A stretch of 64,000 bases of DNA from Amphritea sp. GTDB lineage: Bacteria > Pseudomonadota > Gammaproteobacteria > Pseudomonadales > Balneatricaceae. Shown here piece by piece: positions 26,006-36,059 of this stretch; the first letter of the stretch is position 1, and each line of letters starts with the position of its first letter. A program made the position numbers and the translations under genes. The stretch spans positions 84,991-148,990 of the forward strand of contig NZ_JADGEW010000008.1 in assembly GCF_016744155.1 (NCBI RefSeq). Direction: 5' to 3'. Below the pieces are notes generated by a model that saw only the letters and a list, made by a program, of their open reading frames with translations, did not search any database and had not been told where the DNA came from.

Positions 26006-27667
26006 ATGTATCAATATAACGAACAGGATCAGAATCTGATCAATGCGCGGGTTGAGCAATACCGCGATCAGACCCGCCGCTTTTTGGCAGGTGAAATTCC
26101 CGATGAGGAGTTCCGTGGCCTGCGACTGATGAACGGCCTTTATATCCAGCGTCAGGCGCCAATGCTGCGTATCGCTGTTCCCTATGGACTGATGAACTCT
26201 GTTCAGGTTCGCAAGCTGGCGGATATCACCCGTAAATATGATAAGAATTATGCTCATATCACTACGCGGACTAATGTTCAGCTGAACTGGCCTAAGCTGG
26301 AAGAGGTGCCTGATATCCTTGCTGAACTGGCCGAAGTTCAGATGCATGCGATTCAGACCAGTGGTAATTGTTTGCGTAACACCACCACCGATCATTTTGC
26401 TGGTATTGTTCCGGATGAGATTGAAGATCCGCGCCCATGGTGTGAAATCATCCGCCAGTGGACTACGCTACACCCGGAATTTGCTTATCTTCCACGTAAA
26501 TTCAAGATAGCTGTTACCGGTGGTCCTGAAGACCGTGCCGCTTCTCAGGTGCATGATATTGGTCTGCATATGGTGAAGAATGCAGAAGGTGAAGTTGGTT
26601 TTGAAGTGCTGGTGGGTGGCGGTCTGGGCCGTACGCCGGTAATTGGTAAAGTGATTCGTCAGTTCCTGCCAAAACAAGACCTGTTGACTTACCTTGAAGC
26701 TATTCTGCGAGTTTATAACCTGAATGGCCGTCGGGATAACAAGTACAAAGCGCGTATCAAAATACTGGTTAATGCTCTGGGTACTGAAGAGTTCAGCAAG
26801 TTGGTCGAAGCGGAATGGGAAATTATTCGCACGACAGAGCTGGCGTTGACCGAAGAGTATATTGAAAAGATTAAAGGCTTCTTTGAACCGCATCCTTATG
26901 CAGTCGATGCTGTGGATGGTCTTGCTGTGCTGGAAAATCAGCTGGCAGATAATAAGGAGTTCGGTGCCTGGTACGAGCGTAATACCCGTGAGCATAAAGT
27001 AGCCGGATATCGCGCTGTTGTTATCTCTCTGAAACCTCACTTAAAACCGCCAGGGGATATTACCGATGTGCAGCTTGATGCGGTTGCAGATCTGGCAGAT
27101 ACCTTTAACTTTGGTGAAATTCGCAGTACTCACGATCAGAATCTTGTATTTGCCCATGTTGCCGCCGGTGATCTTTATACACTGTGGCAATCATTGCGTG
27201 ACCTGAATCTGGCGCGTGCGAATATTGGCACATTGACCGATATGATCGTTTGCCCAGGCTTTGACTACTGCTCCCTGGCGAATGCTCATACTTTGAATGT
27301 GGCGGATCAGATTAACGCAAAATTTGATGATCTGGATTATCTCTATGATATCGGTGATATCAAACTAAATATGTCTGGCTGTATCAATGCCTGCGCTCAT
27401 CACCACGTTGCTCATATCGGGGTTCTGGGTGTGGATAAGGGCGGGGAAGACTTCTACCAGATTACTCTGGGTGGTTCATCCCGTGAAGATGCCTCTTTAG
27501 GTAAGATTATTGGTAAATCGGTACCTCAGGCTGAAGTGGCTAATACCATTGAGACCATTTTGCAGGTTTATGTTGAAAACCGTCATGAAGAAGAACGTTT
27601 TATCGAGACAGTTCGCCGTATCGGTGTAATACCGTTTAAGGAGAGAGTTTATGCCCCTATTAATTAA
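26006..27667 (+). CDS. cysI: Sulfite reductase hemoprotein
   Basis: A 553-residue siroheme/[4Fe-4S] reductase of the nitrite/sulfite reductase superfamily, close to the single-subunit type of Pseudomonas. Duplicated substrate-binding halves include TTRTNVQLNW (about 87-96). The coupled siroheme and Fe4S4 ligands are CPGFDYC (about 416-422) and SGCINAC (about 455-461). It reduces sulfite to sulfide using electrons from a separate donor, as no CysJ lies nearby. The stop overlaps the DUF934 gene by 17 bases, which starts inside it, so the two are translationally linked. Confidence 0.93.
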   Translation: MYQYNEQDQNLINARVEQYRDQTRRFLAGEIPDEEFRGLRLMNGLYIQRQAPMLRIAVPYGLMNSVQVRKLADITRKYDKNYAHITTRTNVQLNWPKLEEVPDILAELAEVQMHAIQTSGNCLRNTTTDHFAGIVPDEIEDPRPWCEIIRQWTTLHPEFAYLPRKFKIAVTGGPEDRAASQVHDIGLHMVKNAEGEVGFEVLVGGGLGRTPVIGKVIRQFLPKQDLLTYLEAILRVYNLNGRRDNKYKARIKILVNALGTEEFSKLVEAEWEIIRTTELALTEEYIEKIKGFFEPHPYAVDAVDGLAVLENQLADNKEFGAWYERNTREHKVAGYRAVVISLKPHLKPPGDITDVQLDAVADLADTFNFGEIRSTHDQNLVFAHVAAGDLYTLWQSLRDLNLARANIGTLTDMIVCPGFDYCSLANAHTLNVADQINAKFDDLDYLYDIGDIKLNMSGCINACAHHHVAHIGVLGVDKGGEDFYQITLGGSSREDASLGKIIGKSVPQAEVANTIETILQVYVENRHEEERFIETVRRIGVIPFKERVYAPIN

Positions 27668-28130
27668 TCGTGCTGTAGCTGAAGATAGTTGGTTGCTGGT
27701 TGATGAAGACAACCTCTCTGCTCATGTCGATGAAGATATTGTCGTCCCTTATGAGCTGTTTGCAGAGAATGTTGATTCTCTGATGCAGGCTAAAGGAGCG
27801 TTGGGTGTCAGAATCAATGGAGATCAGAACCTTGACCTCGTGCTCCAATATCTGGATAAGCTGGCGTTGGTTGCGATAGAGTTTCCTGCCTTTACCGATG
27901 GGCGGGGTTTCAGCTTCGCTAGAATTCTGCGGCGTTCCGGTTTTACCGGTCAGATTCGCGCAGAGGGTGATGTTACCCGGGATCGTCTGGAATATATGGA
28001 GCGTTGTGGTTTTGATGCCTTTGCTATTCCAGCTGATCGTTACAGTGCGGATATTGCCAATGCCTTTGGTGAAGTCACTGTACACTATCAGGGCAGCGCC
28101 GATGATGAACGACCTATTTTTCGCCAGTAA
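27651..28130 (+). CDS. DUF934 family protein, sulfite reductase partner
   Basis: A 159-residue protein of DUF934, regularly found between cysI and cysH in proteobacteria. Landmarks are VEFPAFTDGRGFS-type LVAIEFPAFTDGRGFSFA (about 78-95), ARILRRSGFTGQIRAEGDV and a C-terminal HYQGSADDERP. It has no cofactor motif that I can see and is thought to support sulfite reduction, though its reaction is not established to my knowledge. It starts within the end of cysI behind an AAGGAGAG site and is 19 bases from cysH. Confidence 0.88.
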   Translation: MPLLINRAVAEDSWLLVDEDNLSAHVDEDIVVPYELFAENVDSLMQAKGALGVRINGDQNLDLVLQYLDKLALVAIEFPAFTDGRGFSFARILRRSGFTGQIRAEGDVTRDRLEYMERCGFDAFAIPADRYSADIANAFGEVTVHYQGSADDERPIFRQ

Positions 28131-28149
28131 CTGATTAGGAGATAGAGCC

Positions 28150-28905
28150 ATGAGCGAACAAGTAACCGCGGAACTGGAAGCGAAAATCGCTAACTCCATC
28201 TCAGTACTGCAGCAAGCTGCTGCTGAGTACGCCGAGGGCAAGATAGTGTTTGCCAACAGCCTGGGTGCTGAAGATGTGGTGATCACTGACCTAATCAGTA
28301 AACATGCCTCACAGATCGGTATGTTCGTATTAGATACCGGTCGCCTTCCTGAAGAGACGCTGAAACTATTGGCCGATGTTCAGGCGCTTTATCGAAACTT
28401 AAAGGTTGAGCTTTACTATCCTGAATCGGCAGATGTTGAACAGTATGTTCATGACAATGGCGTTAATGCTTTTTATCAGAGCCAGGAGATGCGCAAAGGT
28501 TGTTGTTTTGTGCGTAAGATCAAACCTCTGAAACGTGCTCTGGTCTCTCGGGATGCCTGGATTACAGGCCTGCGTCGAGAACAATCTGTAACCCGTGATG
28601 AAATCGGCTTTAAAGAGTTTGATGAGGGTAATGGCATCGATAAGTTTAATCCGCTGGCGGACTGGACTGAAAAAGAGGTGTGGGCTTATATTCGGGCTAA
28701 TAATGTGCCGTACAACGAGCTTCATGATAAGCAGTATCCGAGCATCGGTTGTGCGCCTTGTACCAGAGCGGTTGCCGCAGGTGAAGATGTCAGGGCCGGT
28801 CGCTGGTGGTGGGAAAATCCAGAAACTCGTGAGTGTGGCTTGCATCCGGGAACCCCGGTTGCTGAGACAAAACCGATCAATGTGATGGATTTTCTGCCAA
28901 AGTAG
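28150..28905 (+). CDS. cysH: APS reductase (CysH type with 4Fe-4S)
   Basis: A 251-residue ATP-pyrophosphatase-fold reductase that makes sulfite. The paired cysteines of KGCCFVRK (about 117-124) and GCAPCTR (about 199-205) are the [4Fe-4S] ligands that mark APS reductases rather than the PAPS reductases of enterics, and the catalytic Cys sits in ECGLH near the C-terminus. It should therefore use APS directly with thioredoxin. That fits the dead kinase tail of CysN. It is the last gene of the cysI unit, with a clear terminator 23 bases downstream. Confidence 0.95.
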   Translation: MSEQVTAELEAKIANSISVLQQAAAEYAEGKIVFANSLGAEDVVITDLISKHASQIGMFVLDTGRLPEETLKLLADVQALYRNLKVELYYPESADVEQYVHDNGVNAFYQSQEMRKGCCFVRKIKPLKRALVSRDAWITGLRREQSVTRDEIGFKEFDEGNGIDKFNPLADWTEKEVWAYIRANNVPYNELHDKQYPSIGCAPCTRAVAAGEDVRAGRWWWENPETRECGLHPGTPVAETKPINVMDFLPK

Positions 28906-28927
28906 CGCGTTTTAATAAATTGTCTAT

Positions 28928-28957
28928 GAGCCCGCTAACTGCGGGCTCTTCTTTTCT
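28928..28957 (+). terminator. Terminator after cysH
   Basis: GAGCCCGC (28928-28935) pairs with GCGGGCTC (28941-28948) around TAACT and is followed by TTCTTTTC. Confidence 0.85.
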
Positions 28958-29033
28958 GCTATCTTTTCATTAACTCTTATATAAGAACTTAATTTTCAAA
29001 GTTTATTTTCATCTCTGTTTCTGAGGACGTTCT

Positions 29034-30458
29034 GTGGATTACCTGCCGTTATTCTTTAAACTGGAAAATCGAAGCGCTCTGTTAGTCGGGGGCGGTCAGG
29101 TTGCCTTGCGTAAGGCGACGCTGCTGACTCGAGCAGGTGCTCGGGTGACCGTAATAGCTCATCAAGTTGAGCCAGCGTTAACAGAATTGGTTGAACAGAA
29201 TGGCGGCCAGACTATCATTGGCGAATACCACAGCGGCCTTCTGGATGATGTTTACCTGGTCATTGCTGCGACAGACGATGATCAGCTCAATGAACGAGTC
29301 CATTACGACGCGGTAGCGCGGCATATTCCCGTCAATGTGGTTGATAATCAGCCCCTTTGTACCTTTATCTTTCCGGCCATTGTTGATCGATCTCCGATTG
29401 TTATCGGTATCTCATCAGGGGGAGAATCTCCGGTACTTGCTCGGCTATTGCGAGCAAAGCTCGAGACCTGGATTCCCCAGGGCTATAGTCGTCTGGGACG
29501 GCTGGTTGGGCAGTTTCGACAACAGGTGAAAGAGACATTCACTAGTGTAGAGCGTCGCAGAATCTTTTGGGAAAAAGTTCTTCAGGGGCAGATTGCTGAA
29601 AAAGTATTTGCCGGGCGGGATAGCGAAGCACGCACTTTATTGGAATCCGCAATTGAAAAGGCTGACCCCGAACATCAGGTGGGCGAAGTTTATTTGGTTG
29701 GCGGTGGGCCGGGTGACCCTGAACTGCTGACATTCAAAGCACTACGATTGATGCAACAGGCGGATGTAGTGTTGTTTGATCAGTTGGTTTCTCCAGCAAT
29801 TGTTGATCTCTGTCGTCGTGATGCTGACCGGGTTTTTGTTGGTAAACGGCGGGATAACCATACCTTACCTCAGGAAGGTATTAACGAATTGCTGGTGAAA
29901 TATGCTCTTCAAGGGCGAAGAGTGCTGCGATTGAAAGGGGGTGATCCTTTTATCTTTGGTCGGGGCGGGGAGGAGCTGGAAACTTTGAAACAGCATAATA
30001 TCCCGTTTCAGGTGGTCCCGGGTATTACGGCAGCTAGCGCCTGTTCGACCTATGCGGGTATTCCATTGACCCACAGAGACTATGCACAGTCGGTCAAACT
30101 GGTTACCGGACAGCTAAAAAACCGGACATCTGACCTTAATTTTGATGAACTTGTTCACCCTAATCAGACGATTGTCTTTTACATGGGGTTACATACTCTG
30201 CCAGAGCTCTGCGAACAACTGATTGCTCATGGTAAACCTGCAGAGACGCCAGCCGCTATAGTATCCAATGGCACCAGGGCTGAACAGAAAGTTTTGACCG
30301 GCACTTTGGATAGCTTGTCTGAACTTCAGAGCAAAGCGCAGTTGCCGGCTCCAGCGTTGATCATTGTGGGCGAAGTCGTGTTGTTGCATGAGAATCTGGC
30401 TTGGTTTGGTGAGGATGTTTTGCAGAATCATGGTTTGATTCTACCTGACGCCGAATAA
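29034..30458 (+). CDS. cysG: Siroheme synthase
   Basis: A 474-residue trifunctional enzyme: uroporphyrinogen-III methyltransferase, precorrin-2 dehydrogenase and sirohydrochlorin ferrochelatase. The N-terminal part (about 1-205) starts MDYLPLFF with a [11 protein letters not shown]ossmann loop. The C-terminal SUMT part (about 215-470) has [12 protein letters not shown] and [16 protein letters not shown] split across 296-312. The start is GTG with GAGGA upstream. It supplies siroheme for CysI. Length is near E. coli CysG (457). Confidence 0.95.
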   Translation: MDYLPLFFKLENRSALLVGGGQVALRKATLLTRAGARVTVIAHQVEPALTELVEQNGGQTIIGEYHSGLLDDVYLVIAATDDDQLNERVHYDAVARHIPVNVVDNQPLCTFIFPAIVDRSPIVIGISSGGESPVLARLLRAKLETWIPQGYSRLGRLVGQFRQQVKETFTSVERRRIFWEKVLQGQIAEKVFAGRDSEARTLLESAIEKADPEHQVGEVYLVGGGPGDPELLTFKALRLMQQADVVLFDQLVSPAIVDLCRRDADRVFVGKRRDNHTLPQEGINELLVKYALQGRRVLRLKGGDPFIFGRGGEELETLKQHNIPFQVVPGITAASACSTYAGIPLTHRDYAQSVKLVTGQLKNRTSDLNFDELVHPNQTIVFYMGLHTLPELCEQLIAHGKPAETPAAIVSNGTRAEQKVLTGTLDSLSELQSKAQLPAPALIIVGEVVLLHENLAWFGEDVLQNHGLILPDAE

Positions 30459-30602
30459 CTGGATTCCTGAAGTGCTTTGTAACCATTATGGCTAGGGTAT
30501 TGAGCTTAACTGCCGATAGCTACGTATATACTGATATTAAATGGATTATCAGGAATGGTTTCTTACACATAGCTGAGTGCTCCGAAGATAGAGGAAGTCA
30601 TT

Positions 30603-31508
30603 GTGGATGAACTAAGCAAAAGAATCTCAACCCTGGAATTTGTTAAGAACAGGATAGATAGTCTGCCTTTGTTACCCTCTGTAGCCCATGAACTGAAGCA
30701 GTTGAGCCAGGATTCTGTCGATTTTTATACCAAAGTGGCCGAGCTTGCTGAGCAAGACCCTCCATTGGCCGCAAAGTTACTGACTGCCGCTCATGCTTCT
30801 TCAGGGGCTCTTAAACCTGAATATAATATTGAACAAGCGCTTGAGCGAATGGGTGTTTTTAATACCCTTAAGTTGATGAATTCCCTGATTAAAACTGATG
30901 TGTTTGAGCCCACTAAACCGGGTCATAAAGGTGGATGGAGACATTCTGTAGAAACCGCGCGGTTTAGCCGTTTCTTGGCTGAGCATACAGTGGGATTCAA
31001 GGTTGACCCTGATCTGGCCTATATGAGTGGTTTGTTACATGATATAGGTCGCTTTGTTCTATTGCAGGTCGCGATTAAAGCGGTGGAAGTTGTCGATGAT
31101 ACCGGTTGGAACTCTCCTGAGGAGCTGACCGATGTGGAAGATAAGTTATTTGGCTTTACCCACGCTGAGGTAGGTTTTCTGGCAGCTCAGCATTGGAAGC
31201 TTCCGAGTACTATAACGAATATGCTGCGGTTTCATCATCACTACAATCTATGGGAACTCGAAGGACTTTCTTTACCCTTCAAACAGCTCCTTACCATTGT
31301 TCAATTCGCTGATTTCCTCAGTGTAATGGTCATTAAGCATCCCGAATGGCCCGCCTGGTCTGAAGATGAACTAAGGGAACGGGTCACCAGTTTTTGTATT
31401 CATGAAAAATGGCCTGAAATTGAGTTTCCGATAGATCAGCTAATTTCAGAGATGCCGGCTATATCGGAACAATGCCAAAAAGTGATGATAAAGGCAGGAA
31501 TTGCCTGA
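30603..31508 (+). CDS. HDOD-domain protein
   Basis: A 301-residue protein with a GTG start. The HDOD domain spans about residues 18-215: LPLLPSVAHELKQLSQD, DPPLAAKLLTAA, and an HD-like GLLHDIGRFVLLQ near 140-152 with an upstream WRHSVETARFS. HDOD proteins are non-enzymatic or phosphodiesterase-like signalling modules linked to second messengers, stress or motility. No GGDEF, EAL or receiver domain is fused here. It stands alone, 144 bases after cysG. Confidence 0.85.
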   Translation: MDELSKRISTLEFVKNRIDSLPLLPSVAHELKQLSQDSVDFYTKVAELAEQDPPLAAKLLTAAHASSGALKPEYNIEQALERMGVFNTLKLMNSLIKTDVFEPTKPGHKGGWRHSVETARFSRFLAEHTVGFKVDPDLAYMSGLLHDIGRFVLLQVAIKAVEVVDDTGWNSPEELTDVEDKLFGFTHAEVGFLAAQHWKLPSTITNMLRFHHHYNLWELEGLSLPFKQLLTIVQFADFLSVMVIKHPEWPAWSEDELRERVTSFCIHEKWPEIEFPIDQLISEMPAISEQCQKVMIKAGIA

Positions 31509-31624
31509 GTGTATTCTGAGTTTCTTTTAGCTGATGTACCTACCAACTGCTGATAGCGCCAAAGAGAGCTTGTAGCGAACCAGAGCTGCTAGAGCTATAT
31601 AAAATCTTCTTTATGAAGGTTGGG

Positions 31625-32053
31625 TTAGTTGAAGTTTCCTTTGAGGTAATCGTTTATAGATTGGGTAATATCTTCTACCCGCTGTTTGTCACAGAATTGC
31701 GAAACTTTGCGGCTCTGTACGCTATGAAATCCTATGCCATTGAGTTCGTGAGTAATGGCGTCTTCGCCATATTGATTGATGAGTCTATTTATCATTGTCT
31801 GTTTATCAAATGGAACTCTGCAGGTCTTGGCTGCACCCAGACGAGACCATGTTGTTTGCAATTGCTCATCATAGCCAAGAGCATCTATGCCGGTGAAGCC
31901 ACTATTGTAGTGAAAAAGGTAGACGTAGGGCATTATGTTCCACTTTGTCATCCCTCCTGTGCCGCTGTAGATGGGCTGCTTAGGTTTATCTAAGCTGGTA
32001 CAGCCTGTGATAATTAACGTAGCAAAACAGGCTGCTGTGGTGAATCTGTTCAT
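31625..32053 (-). CDS. Predicted lipoprotein, unknown
   Basis: A 142-residue protein with an N-terminal signal ending in the lipobox LIITGC (Cys18), so it should be lipid-anchored and exported. The mature part has two further Cys (in KTCRVPFD and QFCDKQ) that could form a disulfide, and repeated Tyr/Phe near the start. I do not recognise a family. It is transcribed away from the TolC-type gene, 350 bases of AT-rich sequence apart. Confidence 0.65.
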   Translation of the reverse strand: MNRFTTAACFATLIITGCTSLDKPKQPIYSGTGGMTKWNIMPYVYLFHYNSGFTGIDALGYDEQLQTTWSRLGAAKTCRVPFDKQTMINRLINQYGEDAITHELNGIGFHSVQSRKVSQFCDKQRVEDITQSINDYLKGNFN

Positions 32054-32454
32054 TGCCCATGCTCTCCAGATTACTGTGATTTTTTTTGCACCAAGGTGAG
32101 CATATGTTCCCTAACAGGAAGGGCGGATCACCTAATATTGAAATTCATAACATAAATTTATACTGTATTTTTACAGGAGGACACTATTTAAGTGAATAGG
32201 TAATAATTTGTTGCTTTATGTTGGTTGAATATATGTCCGATAGTTGCCATGTTAGTCTTTGATAAATAAGGTACCATTTTGGTTTGAAATAGTTGTTTAA
32301 AAATTAGATTAGTGTCTGCTTAATGCTACACTTCGCTGTATAGGTTAAATTTGCTTTAATAATTTGAAGAGTTGGGACTGGAGCGTATGAAGCTTAATGC
32401 GCATTGTTTCGGATTGTTTTGGCTAGGGACATTATTCATATTAGGGGTAGGGGT
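32054..32454. other. Divergent AT-rich intergenic region
   Basis: This 401-base stretch lies between the leftward lipoprotein and the rightward TolC-type gene. It is AT-rich and has no supported frame. An upstream in-frame ATG region (32404) extends the TolC frame but lacks a signal peptide, so I treat it as leader. Confidence 0.4.
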
Positions 32455-33744
32455 ATGAATCGTAAGGTGTTTATTGGTTTTTCGTTGTTGCTAGTTGCCG
32501 GTTCGAGCAGCGCAATGAGCGTGGATGAAACTGTTTCCAGCAGTCTTTCATACCATCCAGCGATGAGTGCAGCGACAAATGATCAGCGGGTTTCAGAACT
32601 TCAAATTGATGAAGCGAAGAGTGGCTATCGCCCAACAGCCTCGATTGAAATTTCGTCAGGGGTTCAATGGGCTAACAACACTACTATTCGAGGTTTTCAG
32701 GATGGTGGGAATGATACGCATGTTAATAAGGCCGATTTTCGTCTTCGACAGATGTTATTCGATGGGGGCTCTACTCGTAGCCGGCTAGATGCGGCTAACA
32801 GTGGATATGAAGCTGCAGGATATCTGGTTAATGAGAGACAGCAGGATATTATTACGTCAGCAGTGCAATCGCATCTGAATGTACTCAGAAGTGAAGAGTT
32901 GTTGGCGCTCGCAACAGATAATCTTGAAGCGCATCGTAAATATCTTGAAGATATCGAAAGCAGGGCAAGTCAGGGCGTTATTACAGAAACCGATGCTCAC
33001 CATGCGCGTGCCCGTTATGCCTTTGCTGATGCTTCATTGATGCAACAGGAAGAAGGGCATCTGGTGGCAATCAGCAGATATCTTGAGATTGTAGGTATTA
33101 AACCAGAGGGATTAGACCCGGTTAGTCGTCCGACTGTAGCTTACAATAGTCTCGAAGAAGCACTGGACTCAACTCTAAACCATCCGACGGTTATGCAGTC
33201 TGGGGCTGTAGTTCAGCAGGCCCGAGCGAATTATGAGCAGTCAAAGACCGCTTTCGCACCAACAGTTGACTTTGAAATTCGTAGTACTATTCAAGATTCG
33301 TCAGCGACCTCTGATCTCTCTATCTATAACCCCCAGTCTTACGATACTTTCGCTGGTGTTGTAGCAAGCTATGATCTTTCAAATGGCGGGGCTGATGTTG
33401 CTAGAAAAGGGGTAACAGCAGCCCGGCAGGCATCTGCTGAAGAGCTATACAAACTAGCTGCTCGTGATACCAGGGAAGCGATTCGCACCAGTTGGTATTC
33501 CCGTGATAAAACAGCTGATCGGGTACCTTTGTTACAAAGCTATACCGACTCTTTGGAACTGGTATTGGCTGATTACATTGATCAGTTTTCAGTTAACCGT
33601 CGAGACTTACTTGATCTGCTTGATAGGCAATCAGAAACCTTTAGGGCTAAAGCGGATTTAGTGGATGCTCGATATGACCTCTTAATCCAAGATTTTGAAC
33701 TGCTGCAGGCAACTGGGCAGCTGTCTGGCCGCTTTAGTAACTAA
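32455..33744 (+). CDS. TolC-family outer-membrane efflux protein (type I secretion)
   Basis: A 429-residue protein from ATG 32455, which begins with a good signal peptide, MNRKVFIGFSLLLVAGSSSA. Two OEP repeats follow (about 30-210 and 230-420) with the usual helices and strands, including SYHPAMSAATNDQR and LNHPTVMQSGAVVQQARA. It should form the outer-membrane channel of the type I exporter encoded by the next two genes; the family is LapE/AggA-like. A strong terminator and 150 bases separate it from the ABC gene, so it may be expressed separately. Confidence 0.85.
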   Translation: MNRKVFIGFSLLLVAGSSSAMSVDETVSSSLSYHPAMSAATNDQRVSELQIDEAKSGYRPTASIEISSGVQWANNTTIRGFQDGGNDTHVNKADFRLRQMLFDGGSTRSRLDAANSGYEAAGYLVNERQQDIITSAVQSHLNVLRSEELLALATDNLEAHRKYLEDIESRASQGVITETDAHHARARYAFADASLMQQEEGHLVAISRYLEIVGIKPEGLDPVSRPTVAYNSLEEALDSTLNHPTVMQSGAVVQQARANYEQSKTAFAPTVDFEIRSTIQDSSATSDLSIYNPQSYDTFAGVVASYDLSNGGADVARKGVTAARQASAEELYKLAARDTREAIRTSWYSRDKTADRVPLLQSYTDSLELVLADYIDQFSVNRRDLLDLLDRQSETFRAKADLVDARYDLLIQDFELLQATGQLSGRFSN

Positions 33745-33780
33745 GATTTTTTAGGCTATCGCTTAGTGCACTTACTAACT

Positions 33781-33809
33781 AAAAAGCTCCTCATTTGAGG
33801 AGCTTTTTA
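33781..33809. terminator. Strong bidirectional terminator
   Basis: AAAAAGCTCCTC pairs with GAGGAGCTTTTT around an ATTT loop, 36 bases after the TolC-type stop. Confidence 0.88.
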
Positions 33810-33962
33810 GTATTAACTCGTTAATAAGTACCCGGAATGGCTAACTAATTAGCAAATATACTATTTTCATTTGTTATTATTGTTTTCAGCATTTATTAGC
33901 AGGGTGTTTACAGCAAGTTGTTCACTCTGATCAGCAATTATTTGCAGTAATGCAGGAGAGTT

Positions 33963-36059
33963 ATGGCATATCAGTCTGGTCTGATTAAGGGTATTTTAGC
34001 TGCAGCCAAAGTATTGGGGCGTAACCTGGATGAAAAGTCACTTACCGTCGGTTTGGTTGCCGATGCCGAGGCGCCTGGAGCTGATTATATTTCCGAGATT
34101 CTGTCTCGGGCGGGGCTGGCCTATGACCGGCTGACGCTAAAGCTTGAAGATATACCCAATGGCAGTGGGCCGATTCTCTTGCTGTTGAAAGGAGGAGAGT
34201 GGGCACTGTGGCGTGGAAAAGAAACGCCCATTATGTATACGGCTGAAGGTGAAACGGCTATTTCCCACAGCCAGCTGTCCGCAGTCTATGAGGGGCAAGC
34301 CTGGGTTATCTATCTTCCTGTTCGTTGGCAGCAGACAGAGTTACCCGATGCTGATCGTACTGCCTGGTTCAGGCACCTGCTGGCAGGCCAGAGCTGGATC
34401 TTTAGTTATGCTTTACTGGCAACGCTGATTATTAACCTGTTTGTTATGGTTATCCCTTTCTTTACTATGGCTGTTTATGATCGGGTCATTCCTAATAATG
34501 CGCTTACCAGCCTTACTGCATTGGCAATCGGGGCTGCGGTGGTTTTGGTATTTGATTTTGTCATCAAAAATATTCGCACTTATCTGATTGAATCAGCCGG
34601 TCGAAGAATCGATAATCAGCTGGGTGTTACGGTATTCGCGCGTCTGATTAAACTTAAAACACGCGCAAGGGTTCAGCCTGCGGGTCAGTTGGCATCAACT
34701 ATTAAAGACTATGAAACCATTCGTAATTTCATGTCTGGTGCTACCATTACCCTGTTAGGCGATCTGCCATTTTCGCTGTTATTTATCGCCATTATTGCTT
34801 TTGTAGCCGGTCCGATGTGGATATGGCCATTGATAGGGTTGGTGGTCATTTCTGGAATAGGTATCTTATTGCAGATTCCTCTGCGGCGTTTGGTATCGGA
34901 GAGTCAGAAAGATAGTACTGAGAAAAATGTCCTGCTGTATGAATCTCTTGATGGTATTGAGTCTTTGAAGGCATTAGGCGCTGAAGATTGGAGTACTCAG
35001 CGCTGGCGTCAATTGGTTGGGCTTAACAGTGTTAATCAGGATATGTACCGTCGTTGGAGTGGTTTTTCTCAACACTCCGCAGGTCTCATTCAGATGTTGG
35101 TGAGTATTGCTGTTATCGTGCATGGCGCGATATTGGTCGCTGATGGAGAGATAACGACAGGTGTGCTTATCGCTTCGATGATGCTTAGTAGTCGGGCGAT
35201 GAATGCTTCAGGTCAGGTTGCCAATTTGTTGGTGAGTTACCATCAGGCCAGCCTTAGTTATGCTGTAGTCAATGGTGTCATGCAGGGAGAGTCGGAAAGC
35301 CGTTCAGCAGAAGAGACGATAAATAAGACCTGTTTTCAAGGACACCTCAAGGTGGAGAACCTTACCTTTAGCTATCAACCAGATCTGCCCCCCATTTTTA
35401 CAGACTTGAATATTGATATCCAACCGGGTGAGCGGGTGGGGATATTGGGAAAAATTGGTAGCGGAAAAAGTACGCTATTGAAATTATTGATGGGATTGCA
35501 GCAACCTGGCGGGGGGCGGGTGTTGATAGATGATCTTAATATTGAATCTTTGGATATGGTCAGCTTACGGCGAAATATTGGCTATCTTCAGCAGGAAAAT
35601 CACCTCTTTAGCGCTAGCCTGCGGACTAATATCTCATTGAGAGACCTGACTGGTGATGATGAAGCGGTACTTAAAGCCATGAAAGTGGTTGGTATCGATC
35701 AAGTCATCGGTCAAACAGCTCAAGGACTGGATCTCCCTATTGGTGAACGTGGTGGAAGTTTATCGGGTGGCCAAAGGCAGTTAGTTTGTTTAGCCCGTGC
35801 TTTTTATTCAGAACCACCGATTTTATTATTGGATGAACCAACTAGCTTGCTCGATAACAGTTCAGAAAAGCGTGTATTACAAGGCATGAAAGAGGCCATT
35901 GGTGAAAAGACATTGGTGCTGGTTACCCACCGACCGAGCTTGCTCACGTTGGTTGATCGTCTGATCGTTCTGGAAGGGGGCAGAGTTGTGGCAGATGGGC
36001 CGAAAGATCAGGTACTAAACGCACTAAACTATCACGAACAGCAGGGAGCTCCGTCATGA
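33963..36059 (+). CDS. Type I secretion ABC transporter (LapB/HlyB-like)
   Basis: A 698-residue exporter half-transporter. Residues about 1-130 are a C39-like domain without a catalytic Cys, as in HlyB/LapB-type systems that do not cleave leader peptides. About 140-420 is the transmembrane domain with six helices. About 455-690 is the ATPase: Walker A GKIGSGKST, signature LSGGQRQ, Walker B ILLLDEPTS and the His of VTHRPS. It overlaps the HlyD-like start by four bases. The substrate, probably a large RTX or adhesin protein, is not in this window. Confidence 0.92.
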   Translation: MAYQSGLIKGILAAAKVLGRNLDEKSLTVGLVADAEAPGADYISEILSRAGLAYDRLTLKLEDIPNGSGPILLLLKGGEWALWRGKETPIMYTAEGETAISHSQLSAVYEGQAWVIYLPVRWQQTELPDADRTAWFRHLLAGQSWIFSYALLATLIINLFVMVIPFFTMAVYDRVIPNNALTSLTALAIGAAVVLVFDFVIKNIRTYLIESAGRRIDNQLGVTVFARLIKLKTRARVQPAGQLASTIKDYETIRNFMSGATITLLGDLPFSLLFIAIIAFVAGPMWIWPLIGLVVISGIGILLQIPLRRLVSESQKDSTEKNVLLYESLDGIESLKALGAEDWSTQRWRQLVGLNSVNQDMYRRWSGFSQHSAGLIQMLVSIAVIVHGAILVADGEITTGVLIASMMLSSRAMNASGQVANLLVSYHQASLSYAVVNGVMQGESESRSAEETINKTCFQGHLKVENLTFSYQPDLPPIFTDLNIDIQPGERVGILGKIGSGKSTLLKLLMGLQQPGGGRVLIDDLNIESLDMVSLRRNIGYLQQENHLFSASLRTNISLRDLTGDDEAVLKAMKVVGIDQVIGQTAQGLDLPIGERGGSLSGGQRQLVCLARAFYSEPPILLLDEPTSLLDNSSEKRVLQGMKEAIGEKTLVLVTHRPSLLTLVDRLIVLEGGRVVADGPKDQVLNALNYHEQQGAPS